64,000 nucleotides of DNA from Ktedonobacter racemifer DSM 44963 (GTDB lineage: Bacteria > Chloroflexota > Ktedonobacteria > Ktedonobacterales > Ktedonobacteraceae), in the NCBI RefSeq assembly GCF_000178855.1, contig NZ_ADVG01000003.1, positions 2,343,341 through 2,407,340 of the forward strand, read 5' to 3'. A program made the position numbers and the translations under genes. The notes below the pieces were generated by a model. The model searched no databases, was not told where the DNA came from, and saw only the letters and a list, made by a program, of their open reading frames with translations. Of this stretch, positions 42,661-53,032 are shown in pieces; within the stretch, counting starts at the first letter, position 1, and the number at the start of each line of letters is the position of its first letter.

Positions 42661-43191
42661 TTAAAACATAATACTCAACGCCGCGTACATCTCGCGCAAG
42701 AAGCGGCTGGGAACCGTGGCGAGCAGGCGCGTTGAGCCGAAGCCGTGCTGCTGGGCGAGCTTTTCCCAAGTGGGATAGGAGAGCGGATAGGGTACCCAGG
42801 GATTGCCATGGTCAGCGTTATATTCGATGAGCAGCAGGCTCCCTCCAGGGCGTAGATAGGAGCGTAACTGGTCCAGCACCGCCCCCTTGTGGCGTACAAA
42901 ATGCAGCGAGTTGGCTAGCAGTATCCCATCAAGTGGCGGCAGATTGAGCAGGCGCGTAAAATCAGCGACGATGTATTCAACGGCCACAGCGGGAAAACGC
43001 GCCCGCATGGCCCTGGCTTGCTCCTGAAGGGCGCGTTTATCCTGATCGACAGAATAGATGTGCGCGCCTGAGCCGAGCAGGTTAGCGAGCGCCAGCGTAA
43101 AAGCTCCTCCCCCCGATCCCAGGTCGGCCCAGGTTCCGCCAGGGGCGCTAATCCCCTGGTGAATAAGTTGCACGTGATCCTGATGCTGCAT
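42661..43191 (-). CDS. class I SAM-dependent methyltransferase
   Basis: A 176-residue methyltransferase. TWADLGSGGGAFTLALANLL is motif I (SAM binding), IYSVDQDKRALQ motif II, VEYIVADFTRLLNLPPLDGI the adenine-contact region, and LRPGGSLLLIEYNADHGNPW the post-motif strand. The substrate is unknown. The ATG at 43191 has GGAGGAG directly upstream. Downstream of the MFS gene on the same strand with a hairpin between, so it is probably transcribed on its own. Confidence 0.85.
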   Translation of the reverse strand: MQHQDHVQLIHQGISAPGGTWADLGSGGGAFTLALANLLGSGAHIYSVDQDKRALQEQARAMRARFPAVAVEYIVADFTRLLNLPPLDGILLANSLHFVRHKGAVLDQLRSYLRPGGSLLLIEYNADHGNPWVPYPLSYPTWEKLAQQHGFGSTRLLATVPSRFLREMYAALSIMF

Positions 43192-43292
43192 GGTCTCCTC
43201 CTCTAGAGAAACTGTACCACATCTGCCGCCCACCTCGCGTCCTGGCCATTGTGGCTTCTGGGGCGGGATGCCTTTTCCTCAGCTCAGGTATA

Positions 43293-43325
43293 ACCCCGGG
43301 AGCTAGCCAGACGCTGCTCCGGGGT
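43293..43325 (-). terminator. hairpin terminator of the MFS gene
   Basis: ACCCCGGGAGC and GCTCCGGGGT (one bulge) form a strong stem just downstream of the MFS stop codon at 43340. The T-run is weak (TTATACC). Confidence 0.45.
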
Positions 43326-43339
43326 ATGCCTGAATTGTG

Positions 43340-44669
43340 CTAGCTTGCGATCTTGTCGAGTTCTTGCTTGTGCTCATCCTGGCTGGCGGGTATTGCTGCC
43401 GGGTTTTTTATGAGTAGAGCTGCGAGAAGACCCGTGAGCAATGCCAGTCCCAGGGTAAGGTAGAGAGCTGCCTGATCGCCCGTTGTCGTGGCAATTTTCT
43501 CATTGCCGCCAACCGCGAGGGCCACTGAGATAGCAACCATACTGGCCAGGCTGGCACCGAGCGCCCCCCCAAGCTGTTGTGAGGTGTTAATTAGTCCGGC
43601 AGCCAGACCCTGAAATGTTGCCTCCATCTGTGATGTCGCTGCAATGGTTGTGGTAACTACTGTGCAAACAATCCCAATGCCAGAGATGAGGTAGCCCACA
43701 ATGACCCATGTTGCCCCACTAGAGGCAGTGATGCGCGTGAGCAGGAGGCAACTCAGAGCAATCAGGATTGGACCCAGCAGCGCGGCTTTGCGCAGCCCGG
43801 CGCGCTTGATTGCCCAGCCCGCAAGTTGACCGCCAATGATTCCACCCGCACCAGCAGGCAGAAAGGCCAGTCCGATGGCAATAGGAGTGAAGCCCAGCAC
43901 GTTGTGCAGATACAGAGGCAGAACAAACGCAAGCAGGCTCGCAATACTTGAGGTCAGCAACGCGGCCAGGTTTGCGCCAGAGATATTGCGCAGGCGGAAC
44001 ACGCTCAATGGCACAAGGGGATGCTGGCTCCGCTGCTCAACGACGATGAAGAGCACAACCAGGATCACTGCCAGCAATCCAACAAGCAAGGTCTGGGCCA
44101 GCCCGGAGGTAGGCGTTGCCAATCGGGAGAGCGCCAGCACAAGCGAGGCCATCGCGCCTGTTCCCAGGACTGCCCCAGCCAGGTCAAGCGGTTCACGCCT
44201 CTTGTTCCCTGTGGAGTTTGGGAGCAGCGAGATAGCAATCAGGAAGGCCAGCAGGCCAACGGGCACATTCACAAAGAAGACCCAGCGCCAGTTGAGCAAG
44301 CTGGTCAACATTCCACCCAGGATTCCGCCGAGGCTAAAGCCAATGCCGGCAACCGAGCCGAAGATGCCTAGCGCCAAGTTGCGTTCCCGCTCTTCAGGAA
44401 AAGTCGTGGTGAGCAGGGCCAGCGCGGCGGGCGAAACAATCGCAGCTCCTAATCCCTGGATCGCTCTGGCTATCATGACAATGAGAGGGGAAGTAGCCAG
44501 CCCCCTGCCAACGAGCCAAGAGAGAACAGGAGCAGCCCAAACTGAAACATCGACTTGCGGTTAAAGATGTCCGCAGCCCGGCCACAGAGCAGCAGAAAAC
44601 CACCAAAGAGCAGGGCATACGCGCTTACCACCCATTGCAGATCAGACCCGGCCAGGTGGAAGGCCTGCT
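43340..44669 (-). pseudogene. MFS drug-efflux-type transporter, 5'-truncated and frameshifted
   Basis: The 378-residue C-terminal frame shows motif C-like GIGFSLGGILGGML, RAIQGLGAAIVSPAALALLT and about ten membrane helices, as in DHA2/EmrB-type 14-helix exporters. Coding text continues upstream in another frame (QQAFHLAGSDLQWVVSAYAL, LFGGFLLLCGRAADIF, NRKSMFQFGLLLFSLGS); the shift lies at a C5 run near 44500. At 44670 the gene is cut by the IS6-type element, and its first helix is not found on the other side. It is inactive. Confidence 0.8.
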
Positions 44670-45554
44670 GGTATTGTCAACTTATTTATAGGAACGCGGA
44701 TTACTGCTGAGTTATAAAGAGGAGAGATACTAAAGACAGTGAAGAGGAGAGATACTAAAGACAGTGAAATACTGGGGAGGGTTGGCTGTTATGCGATGAG
44801 TTTTCCTGCGGCTATCTCGTTCCACTCCAAGAACCTGCCCTGTAAAATAGCACGATATTCTCTAGAGCTCAAGCGGTGCCTGCGCGGCTGGAAATGCCCA
44901 GCGATGGGCCCGAAGGCTGAGAGAAAGTGTTGGGCTTGCTTGGCTGATTTGAAGCGCCGCATTTTCTTCTCTCGTAGCCGCGTGGGTTGGTGGGAATGTT
45001 CCGCTCGATTGTTCAATCCTTTGTGCTGCCGATGCTCCACGCCGGGCAGGAGATCGCGTTTCGCTGCACCATAGCTCTTCAATTTATCGGTGATGATCAC
45101 TCGGGGGACATAGTGCAACCTTTTGAGGAGCTTGCGGAAGAATCTTTTGGCCGCGTTCTTGTTGCGTCGGTTCTGTACCAGGATATCGAGGATGTTGCCG
45201 TACTGATCAACAGCTCTCCACAAATAGTGGGTTTTGCCGTTGATTTTCAGATACACCTCGTCCATATACCATTTGTCTCCCGTTTTCGGACGGAGACGGC
45301 GCAACTCGTTGGCATACAGGTGTCCAAATCGGAGGCACCACTGACGCACGGTTTCATACGTCACCACGATTCCGCGCTGTGCCAGAAGCTCTTCGACATC
45401 GCGAAAGCTGAGCGAGAAGCGGAAATACAGCCACACTGCGTGGCTAATAATTTCAGGTGGGAAGCGAAAGCCTTTATAGTTCGGAGCAGTGGAATTTGTT
45501 TTCATGAAGCTATTCTAGCACATTGTTCAGCTACGTTCCCAAGTTGACAATACC
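44670..45554 (-). mobile_element. complete IS6-type insertion sequence
   Basis: An 885-bp element with 14-bp terminal inverted repeats GGTATTGTCAACTT and one intact transposase gene. It is the likely source of transposase for the MITEs at 1600 and 13837. No 8-bp target duplication is visible, which suggests a rearrangement after insertion (the MFS gene 5' end is gone). Confidence 0.8.
44789..45505 (-). CDS. IS6-family DDE transposase
   Basis: A 238-residue transposase. The N-terminal DNA-binding region has AVWLYFRFSLSFRDVEELLA and YETVRQWCLRFG. The catalytic core shows DKWYMDEVYLKINGKTHYLW (Asp), VPRVIITDKLKSYGAAKRDL (Asp) and HKGLNNRAEHSHQPTRLREK (Glu), the spacing typical of IS26-like enzymes. 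It forms cointegrates by replicative transposition. Length and motifs are complete. The ATG at 45505 fits the N-terminus of the 11502 fragment. Confidence 0.88.
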   Translation of the reverse strand: MKTNSTAPNYKGFRFPPEIISHAVWLYFRFSLSFRDVEELLAQRGIVVTYETVRQWCLRFGHLYANELRRLRPKTGDKWYMDEVYLKINGKTHYLWRAVDQYGNILDILVQNRRNKNAAKRFFRKLLKRLHYVPRVIITDKLKSYGAAKRDLLPGVEHRQHKGLNNRAEHSHQPTRLREKKMRRFKSAKQAQHFLSAFGPIAGHFQPRRHRLSSREYRAILQGRFLEWNEIAAGKLIA

Positions 45555-45723
45555 CCTGGAGGTCCTCCAGCCAGAGGGTGAAAACGGCTTCGGGAGAAGG
45601 AGCGGGGAACGAGGGTCTGAGCATGTTTTTTCACCTGTTTCTGTTTTTTCGCCTGTTTTTTACCGGTGTTAGCAGTATAGCACACCGAGGCCTCTGAGCG
45701 AAAAAGATGGGCTTTTTCAAGAT

Positions 45724-45760
45724 AAAACAGGCGAAAATACAGATTCTCGCCTGTTTTTTT
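45724..45760 (+). terminator. hairpin with T-run upstream of the Tn3 transposase
   Basis: AAAACAGGCGA and TCGCCTGTTTT form an 11-bp stem followed by a T-run. Next to it, on the minus strand at 45784-45747, GGGGTCATTCCGCAGGATTC followed by ACGAAAAAAAC resembles a Tn3-family terminal repeat, but it points away from the transposase gene. The rest of 45555-45886 contains CCTGTTTTTT repeats and no gene. Confidence 0.45.
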
Positions 45761-45886
45761 CGTGAATCCTGCGGAATGACCCCTGGATCAGCATGTGGAA
45801 GATGTGGTACAATCAGCTCACCCGTTTCGGTGACAACAGGCAGCAGATGGAAGAGAAGAAAAAGAGAGGAGATGAGCACCTGAGCC

Positions 45887-48331
45887 ATGCCGACCCGTGA
45901 GTTATTATCTCCCGCACAACGAACCCATATGCTGCGTCTCCCTGACGAGCTGAGTGATCAATTGCTGGCCCGCTATTACACGCTCTCCGATGAGGATCTG
46001 GCCCTGATCAAGCAGCGGCGGCGCACGCAGAATAAATTAGGCTTCACGGTGCAACTCGCCTATCTCCGTTTCCCTGGGCGGACCTGGTCTCCCAGCGAAG
46101 ACCTCCCTTCGCGCTTGCTCGCCTATCTGGCCGATCAACTGCGCGTCAATCCGCTCAGCCTCATGCAGTATGCGCAAGGCCGGGAAGCCACGCGCTTCGA
46201 GCATCTGGCGGAATTGCAACTGGTCTATGGGTTCCGCTCATTTTCGGCGAGCGCGTATCGGGAACTCTCCACCTGGTTGCTGCCGCTTGCTCTCACCACC
46301 GATAACGGCATCGCCTTGATTGAAGCACTCCTGTCAGAAATGCGTGCGCGCCAGATTCTCAGTCCGGGCATCACGACCCTGGAACGGCTCGCCTGGGAGG
46401 TCCGTCGTCGAGCGCAACACCAAGTCTACCGCATCTTGACCGAAGATCTCACCGACGTCCAGCGGACCCAACTCCAGGCCCTGGTGACGGTGATGACACC
46501 GGCCCGACAAACCCTGCTGACCTGGTTGCGCCAACCTCCGGGACATGCCTCTCCTGCCAGCTTTCGCAAGATCGTGGAACGCTTTTGTTGGATTCGGGAT
46601 CTCGATCTCGATCCGGGGGTACTCACCCGCATCCATCACAATCGTTTGCAACAACTGCGGCGCGAGGGCGAGCGCATGACCGCGCAGCGCCTCAATCAGT
46701 TTGACGCCACGCGCCGTGACGCGACCCTGGTTGCCTTTCTCTTGGCCACGGAAGAAGAGCTTGTGGACCAGGCCCTCGATATGCACGAGAAGCTCTTGGG
46801 ATTGCACGCGAAAAAAGGCGAGCGCAAACACGAGAACCACCTCAAACAGAGCCGAAAAGCGCTTCATGAGAAAGTCCGGCTCTATGCCCGCGTGGGCAAG
46901 GCGCTGATCTCGGCAAAGGAGACGACGGAGGACGCCTACGCCGCGATTGAGTCGGTCCTGTCCTGGGAGCGGTTCGTGAGTACCGTTGACGAAGCGGAAC
47001 AACTGATGACGACCACCGAGGTGGATACCATTGAGCAACTGGTGGGCCGTTATGACCAATTTCGCAAATACACCAAAGAACTGGTGGCCACCTTCACCTT
47101 TCAGAGTACCAAAGCGAACGAGCCGCTCTTGCAGGCCCTCGATGTCTTGAAGGAGCTGAACACCACGGGGCAGCGCACGGTTCCCAAGCAGGTCCCAACC
47201 GCGTTTGTCAGTGGCAAGTGGGAGCCGCATGTGCTCAAGGATGAGACGATCGATCGGCATGCCTACGAACTGTGCGCCCTCTCTGAACTGCGCAATGGAC
47301 TGCGTTCGGGCGATATCTGGATCACGCGCAGCCGGCAGTACAAAGCCCTGGAAGACTATCTGCTTCCCGATGCCGAGTGGCAGCGATACCAACAGGAAGG
47401 AACCACCGAGATCACCATTGAGCGTGATTGGCCCACCTATCTCGCAGAACGCCAAGAAGAACTCAAGACGCAGTTGCACACGGTGGAACAGCTGGTAACC
47501 ACCGGCGCGTTGCCCGATGTCCGCCTGGCCAAGGACAGACTGGTCATCACACCTCTGCCCAAAGCTGTGCCCGATGAAGTAGAAGGACTGGCGCGGCAGG
47601 CGTACGATCTGCTCCCGCGGGTTAAACTGCCCGATCTCCTGCTGGAAGTGGATGCCTGGGCACCGTTCTTGCGCCATTTTACGCATTTGCAAACCGGCGA
47701 GCCAGCCAAAGACCAGACCGCACTGCTCGCGGCGCTCCTGGGCGAAGCGCTCAACCTGGGACCAGCGAAGATGGCCGAGGCGTGCGTGGGGATGACGTTT
47801 GCTCGGATCAGCTGGGTTGAGGACTGGTGCATGCGTGATGAGACCTACACCAAGGCATTAGCGGAAGTGGTGAACTTTCAGCACCAGCATCCATTCGCGG
47901 CGTATTGGGGCGATGGCACCACGTCTTCCTCCGATGGGCAACGCTTTAAAGTAAGCGGCAGGCGCACCCCTGGTGCCACCGTGAACCTGCGCTATGGAAC
48001 CGAGCCGGGGGTGAGTTTTTACACCCATCTGTCCGATCAATACGGCCCCTATCGCGTCAAAGTCATTAGTGCCACCGCTCGTGACGCGCCTCATATGGTG
48101 GATGGACTCCTGTATCACGAAACCGACCTGGCCATCCGCGAGCACTATTCAGATACCTGGGGGTATACGGACCAGGTTTTTGGAATCATGCGCCTCCTGG
48201 GCTTCGAGTTTGCGCCACGCATTCAGGATCTGGGTGGAAAACTGATCTTCACCTTTGACAAACCGGAATGTTATCCAACCCTGCAGCCATTGCTAGAGAA
48301 CTGGTCAAGAAATGAAGCGCCTGGGCTTTGA
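45887..48331 (+). pseudogene. tnpA: Tn3-family transposase, C-terminally truncated
   Basis: 814 of the usual 970-1000 residues. The N-terminal DUF4158 DNA-binding domain (LPDELSDQLLARYYTLSDED) and the long helical middle are intact. The catalytic part keeps the first Asp (YWGDGTTSSSDGQRF) and the second (DTWGYTDQVFGIMRLLGFEF), but the frame stops after LLENWSRNEAPG, before the catalytic Glu. No resolvase or res site is adjacent. Transposition activity is therefore not expected. The cause of the truncation at about 48300 was not identified. Confidence 0.85.
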
Positions 48332-48431
48332 GCCTATGAAGAAGCAGTCATTGCTTTTCACCCAGCCACACGCTTCGAGTTCACTCTGCTTGACTGCATC
48401 GCTTCTCCTTGAGAAGAAAAGTGATTCAAGC

Positions 48432-48469
48432 AAAAGGCTGCTCCGATTTTCTGCACAATCGAAGCAGCC
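48432..48469 (-). terminator. rho-independent terminator of the two-component operon
   Basis: Read on the minus strand, GGCTGCTTCGATT and AATCGGAGCAGCC form a 13-bp stem followed by TTTTGCTT, about 50 bp after the response regulator stop. The remaining 48332-48431 and 48470-48517 are empty. Confidence 0.7.
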
Positions 48470-48517
48470 GCACAAGCAGAGACCTTCCTTTCCTCACCCA
48501 ACGTAGCCCATCATCGG

Positions 48518-49198
48518 TCAGGTTTCTTCTCTTCGCCGAGGAAGCAGACCGCGCTCGATCGCCACCATGACCGCCGCTGCGCGCGAGTCCACATTCAGTT
48601 TGGCATAGAGACTGTTCAGATAGGACTCGACCGTGCGGCGGGTAATCCCCAGGCGCGCACCGATCTCCTTGTTGCGTTCTCCCGCCGCGAGCGCGCTCAG
48701 CACCTCCTGCTCGCGCTCCGTCAGTTGGACCTCGTGGATGCTACCTGCTGGGAGGAGCGCTGATGCGCTCCGACGCGCCGCATAGTCCAGGACACGTCTG
48801 ATCGTCTCTGGCTGCACCAGCATCTCGCCACGAGCAGCGCGCTCAATCGCTTGCAAGACCACCTCAACATCGCTTTCTTTCAGCAAATAGCCACGAGCGC
48901 CTGCTTGTAGGCTACGGAGCATCAGTTCGTCTTCATCGTAGGTGGTCAGCACGATGATGGCGATGTGCGGAAACTGCGCACGAATCTGCTCGATCGCCTC
49001 CAATCCATCCATCGCGGGCATGCGCACATCCATCACCACCACATCGGGCACCAGCTCGCTGACCAGGTGGATCGCAGCGACTCCGTCAACGGCCTCCCCG
49101 ACCAGTTCGATCCTTTCCTCCATCCCAAGCATCATACGCAGGCCCGTGCGGACCACCGGGTGATCGTCGGCGATGACGACCCGAATCTTCTCAGTCAT
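48518..49198 (-). CDS. NarL/FixJ-family response regulator
   Basis: A 226-residue regulator. The receiver domain has VVIADDHP, the phosphorylated Asp57 in VMDVRMPAMDG, TTYDEDE and the Lys of LLKESD. The LuxR-type helix-turn-helix is at LTEREQEVLSALAAGERNKE and LGITRRTVESYLNSLYAKL. Its ATG at 49198 overlaps the end of the kinase gene by 8 bp, so the pair is translationally coupled. It is the output partner of the kinase and likely regulates a nearby promoter, the divergent envelope operon being the obvious candidate (inference). Confidence 0.92.
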   Translation of the reverse strand: MTEKIRVVIADDHPVVRTGLRMMLGMEERIELVGEAVDGVAAIHLVSELVPDVVVMDVRMPAMDGLEAIEQIRAQFPHIAIIVLTTYDEDELMLRSLQAGARGYLLKESDVEVVLQAIERAARGEMLVQPETIRRVLDYAARRSASALLPAGSIHEVQLTEREQEVLSALAAGERNKEIGARLGITRRTVESYLNSLYAKLNVDSRAAAVMVAIERGLLPRRREET

Positions 49199-50582
49199 AC
49201 GTCTGCTCCTCTCCGCCCAAAGCAGGGGAGCCCTCCCGCTCACGCAGGAGAGCTGGATGGTCTGATGGGGCGAGAGGGACACGGAACCGGAGGGTAGTTC
49301 CTGCTCCCTTCGCACTGCTGAGCGACAAGCTTCCCCCGACCAGCTGCGCGCGCTCTTGCAAGCCCAGCAACCCATAATGACCGGTGTGGAGTTCCGAGCT
49401 TGCAGGATCAAAGCCCTGGCCATCATCCTGCACCGTGATCGAGAGCCACTTTTCCATGACCCTCGCTTCGACGCTCACGTGCCGGGCCCTGGCATGACGT
49501 GCGACGTTGCTTAACGCTTCTCCCATGACGCGCAGGACATGCTCGCAGTGCTGCGGAGGGGTGTGTCCCAGATCATCGAGCTCGGTGTGGCACTCGATCC
49601 CAGTCAGCTGGGAAAAATGCGCGATCTCTTCCTGAACGGAGGCGACGAACTGCTCAATGCGAGGGGTCTTCGCGCGCAGATCACGAATGGCGTGACGCGC
49701 CTCCACCAGGGCGGTGCCCGCGCTGGAGAGCGTCTGGCTAAGCGCTTGCTGCGCCTGGCGATAGTGCTGCCGGTCCATCTGAGCAGACATGACTTTCAAT
49801 TGCATGATGATCCCGGCCATGCCCTGCAACAGGGTATCATGCAGCTCACGCGCCATGCGCTGGCGTTCGGCGAGCAGGGTCAGCGTTTCAATTTGCCTGG
49901 ACGAGGCAGCAAGCTCGCGATGAGCTGCCTGTAACTCGCGATGCGCCCGTTCGAGTTGCGTTTGTGAGTGAGATTGTTGCCAATACAAAACCAGGTAACC
50001 GAGCACGAAAAAGACGATCGTCATCCCATCAGAGAGGCTCCAGACATTGAACCAGAGCGCCGCCGCCGCCAGGTTATTCCCGAAGGAAACGTCTAAAGGG
50101 ATGCGCGCGTGCGCAGCCACCAGATCCTTCCCAGAGGAACCGCCTAAAGGGATGCCCACGCTCAGCGCGACCGCAAAGAGCAGGAGAGAGCCCGTGGCAA
50201 TCAGGAGCATAGGGCCAACGCGTTTGGACATAGCTAAGGCACACAGTGTCAGTGCCAGGTAGAAATTCAGCGCGAGGTTGGGCTGTCCTGCCACCAGAGA
50301 CATGGCGAACACCAGCAGCCCCTGCACCAGGAAATACAGCCAGAAGAACCGGGGCTGTACCCGGTCAGAAAGTCCTCTCCAGAGCAAGAAGCTATACAGT
50401 GCCATCAGCAGGAGAGAGAGCAGGGTGAGCGGGAGGGGCGGGGGGGGCTTCACGGCAACCTGCTCCGAGCCAGAAACAGCATTCTGTATATCTCTCCCAA
50501 CAAGCCACGCGGCAACCGTCATGCCTATCCAGAGCAGGAGAAACCAGCGCAGCGGCGACTGGATAAGAGATTTCTTCTTCAT
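49191..50582 (-). CDS. sensor histidine kinase (HisKA_3/LiaS-like)
   Basis: A 463-residue membrane kinase. Five to six hydrophobic segments lie within residues 10-200, with little extracytoplasmic sequence, suggesting sensing within the membrane. A coiled coil (about 205-235) precedes LLAERQRMARELHDTLLQGM with the phospho-acceptor His248. The ATPase domain shows VMGEALSNVARHARARHVSV (N box), DDGQGFDP (G1) and GHYGLLGLQERAQLVGG (G2). Downstream, and overlapping, is its response regulator. The ATG at 50582 is followed by basic residues; a GGAGG lies upstream. Confidence 0.9.
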   Translation of the reverse strand: MKKKSLIQSPLRWFLLLWIGMTVAAWLVGRDIQNAVSGSEQVAVKPPPPLPLTLLSLLLMALYSFLLWRGLSDRVQPRFFWLYFLVQGLLVFAMSLVAGQPNLALNFYLALTLCALAMSKRVGPMLLIATGSLLLFAVALSVGIPLGGSSGKDLVAAHARIPLDVSFGNNLAAAALWFNVWSLSDGMTIVFFVLGYLVLYWQQSHSQTQLERAHRELQAAHRELAASSRQIETLTLLAERQRMARELHDTLLQGMAGIIMQLKVMSAQMDRQHYRQAQQALSQTLSSAGTALVEARHAIRDLRAKTPRIEQFVASVQEEIAHFSQLTGIECHTELDDLGHTPPQHCEHVLRVMGEALSNVARHARARHVSVEARVMEKWLSITVQDDGQGFDPASSELHTGHYGLLGLQERAQLVGGSLSLSSAKGAGTTLRFRVPLAPSDHPALLREREGSPALGGEEQTYD

Positions 50583-50895
50583 AACAACGGAGCCTCCTTC
50601 CTTGATGAGCGATGCTTTTCCGTTTCCGCATTAGTATACCATCGCTTCCCTCTTCTGCCCACGTCAAAATTACTCCCGTAATGTACTCCCGTAATGTATC
50701 CCCGCCTCTGCAGACATTTCTATCAAAGGAGATTCCACGATGACAAACAGCAGAACAGGCTGCTAGAGTAATAAGTGGAATGGACCGCTCGTCTGCAGGG
50801 AGCAGGTATCCATCCCTTGCTGTTGCCCGGTGTGATGATCTCCTTTTCTCACAGAGAGGAACGCCAGGCAACAAACGTGAAAGGAGAACCAAACT
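50583..50895. promoter_or_regulatory. divergent control region between the two-component pair and the envelope operon
   Basis: 313 bp with no gene. It contains the tandem ACTCCCGTAATGTA repeat (about 50671-50698), a 14-bp direct repeat that could be a regulator site. AAAGGAG lies nine bases before the ATG at 50896. Promoters for both directions must be here, but no boxes are certain. Confidence 0.45.
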
Positions 50896-52950
50896 ATGGC
50901 TGAGGCATCCACAACACATCCTCAGGCGGAACCTGAACATCCGAGAGAACAACAAGAACCGAAGCGCTTTTCCGTGCACGGGCCTCGCCTCGCGCTCTTC
51001 GGCATTCTCGTCCTCGCTGTCCTCATGGACTTCTACCGGCTGGGCCAGGATGGCTTCGGTTCGTATTATCCGCCTGCTGTGCGCAGTATGGTGGACAACT
51101 GGCATAATTTCTTTTTTGCCGCCTACGATCCCGGCGGCTTCACTTCGCTGGATAAGCCCCCGGTGGGTTTCTGGTTCCAGGTGCTGAGTGCCAAAATATT
51201 CGGCTTGAATACGGTCAGCGTGCTGCTGCCCCAGGCACTGGCTGGAGTGCTGTCCGTGTTCCTGCTCTATTATCTGGTGCGGCGCCACTTCGGTGTGGTG
51301 GCTGGCTTGATTGCAGCGCTTGCTCTGGCCATCAGCCCGATCAGCGTGGTGACCAATCGCAATGCTACCATCGATAGCACACTGACCCTGTGCCTGCTCC
51401 TCGGGGCGTGGGCAGTGATGCGGGCAGCGGAGACCGGACGTTTGCGTTGGCTGCTGCTCACTGCGGTGATTGTTGGCATCGGTTTTAATATCAAGATGCT
51501 GGAAGCCTACCTGGTGGTGCCTGCCTTCGGCTTGCTCTACCTGTTGGCCGCTCCCACCAGCATCAGAAAACGAGTGCTCCACCTGGCCCTTGCCCTGCTC
51601 GTGCTCCTGGTCGTCTCGTGCTCCTGGGTGCTGGCGGTGGACCTGACCCCGGCGTCGCAGCGGCCCTATGTGGGCAATACTCAGGACGATTCGGAGCTCA
51701 GTCTGGCCCTGGGCTACAATGGCATCGGGCGTCTGCTAGGGCTAGGGAGGGGGAAGCTTATTCAAGGAAACGGAGGGTCGGCACAACCATCTAACGGAAG
51801 CTCTACACCTCCGGCTAAATCTGCGGGGGGCCCAGGAGCTACGGGGGGGCCGAGGGCTCCTGGTCCACTGCGTCTCTTCGCGCAGCAGCCACTGGCAGGA
51901 CAGACCGGCTGGCAGTTGCCGCTGGCGATTCTGGGGCTGGTCGCGCTCGCCTGGCAGGGACGTCCTCGCCCGCGAGAAGATCGCCACGTGCACTCGCTGC
52001 TGCTCTGGGGGATGTGGCTGCTCACCATGGGCATCTTCTTCAGCGTCGCAGGCTTCATTCACGAGTACTACCTGACGGTGATGGCCCCGGCCATCGCTGC
52101 TCTCTGCGGGATCGGCCTGGTCGTGATGTGGCGGGACTATCGCGGTGGAGGCTGGCGCGGCTGGCTCTTGCCGGCTGCCCTGCTGCTCACCGCGGCTGAG
52201 CAAATCGTGCTGCTCGCCAGTTATCCCACGTGGGGGAAGTTTCTGATCCCCTTGCTCACCATTCCGTGTCTGCTGGCCGCAGGCATGCTCATCAGCGCCC
52301 GCATCGCTTCGCTTCGGACGGGTAAAGCGAAAGCGGTCCGCTTGCTCCTGCCTGCTCTGGTCGTCGGGCTGATCGCCCTGGTGTTTGCCCCCATAGTGTG
52401 GGCAGCTCTCCCCATCCTCCAGGGGACCGAATCGGATCTCCCCCTGGCCGGTCCGGCGCGGGGGGGTAATGGTGCCGGCCTCGCTGTCCAGGGCGCTGGT
52501 GGGACGACCACCGGTGAGCAGGCATTCCAGAATGGCGGTCTCGTCGTGAGCCCTGGCGGGCAGGCCACCGCTGATCCGGCGCTGGTCCGCTACCTGGAGG
52601 AGCATCAGGGCCACGCACATGTGCTGGTCGCCACCGATGTGAATGCTGATGCCCTCATTCTCGCTACAAACAGGCCGGTGATGCCACTGAGCGGTTTTTC
52701 AAGCTATCCGCTGACGGCCAGCGAAGCGGCATCCCTGGTCGCCAGTGGGACGGTGCGCTTCTTCCTGCTGACAAGCGGGGGAGGGGGCCCACATGAAGGC
52801 GGACCCAGCTCCGTGACGTCCTGGGTGGCGCAGCACTGCGCGATCGTGTCGCCGAGCTTGTGGCAATCCCCCCTGCCCAGCCCTCCTGCTGCCGTGAGTG
52901 CTCAACTGGGCACCACCATCCTGTACGATTGCGCTACACTGCGTCGCTGA
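50896..52950 (+). CDS. GT39-family (ArnT/YkcB-like) glycosyltransferase
   Basis: A 684-residue polytopic membrane enzyme of the C-type glycosyltransferases that use polyprenyl-phosphate sugars. After a hydrophilic N-terminus (1-30) and the first helix come DFYRLGQDGFGSYYPPAVRS and PGGFTSLDKPPVGFWFQ, the loop typical of YkcB-like members. Some ten further helices follow, interrupted by an unusual Gly/Ser/Pro-rich loop (about residues 288-320). The C-terminal extracytoplasmic domain (ALVRYLEEHQGHAHVLVATD) matches the family's usual end. First gene of a three-gene operon. Confidence 0.82.
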   Translation: MAEASTTHPQAEPEHPREQQEPKRFSVHGPRLALFGILVLAVLMDFYRLGQDGFGSYYPPAVRSMVDNWHNFFFAAYDPGGFTSLDKPPVGFWFQVLSAKIFGLNTVSVLLPQALAGVLSVFLLYYLVRRHFGVVAGLIAALALAISPISVVTNRNATIDSTLTLCLLLGAWAVMRAAETGRLRWLLLTAVIVGIGFNIKMLEAYLVVPAFGLLYLLAAPTSIRKRVLHLALALLVLLVVSCSWVLAVDLTPASQRPYVGNTQDDSELSLALGYNGIGRLLGLGRGKLIQGNGGSAQPSNGSSTPPAKSAGGPGATGGPRAPGPLRLFAQQPLAGQTGWQLPLAILGLVALAWQGRPRPREDRHVHSLLLWGMWLLTMGIFFSVAGFIHEYYLTVMAPAIAALCGIGLVVMWRDYRGGGWRGWLLPAALLLTAAEQIVLLASYPTWGKFLIPLLTIPCLLAAGMLISARIASLRTGKAKAVRLLLPALVVGLIALVFAPIVWAALPILQGTESDLPLAGPARGGNGAGLAVQGAGGTTTGEQAFQNGGLVVSPGGQATADPALVRYLEEHQGHAHVLVATDVNADALILATNRPVMPLSGFSSYPLTASEAASLVASGTVRFFLLTSGGGGPHEGGPSSVTSWVAQHCAIVSPSLWQSPLPSPPAAVSAQLGTTILYDCATLRR

Positions 52951-53032
52951 TCCACGAGCGCCCGTGTTCTGCGTGCCGACATCCGCACCAGGACACGGCT
53001 CCCGACCTGTTTTGCTGAAGGGACTTGCACCG

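Noticed and set aside
45747..45784. Left terminal repeat of the Tn3 element (GGGGTCATTCCGCAGGATTC...)
   Set aside because: It points outward in the wrong direction for the transposase at 45887 and no partner repeat was found, so it is mentioned but not called as an end.
46334..47692. Long minus-strand open frame of 452 codons
   Set aside because: It lies wholly within the Tn3 transposase, has no recognisable motifs and shows the expected composition of an antisense shadow of a GC-rich gene.
50392..51582. Minus-strand open frame of 396 codons overlapping the kinase and GT39 genes
   Set aside because: It is antisense to two well-supported genes, His/Gln-rich and without domain features.
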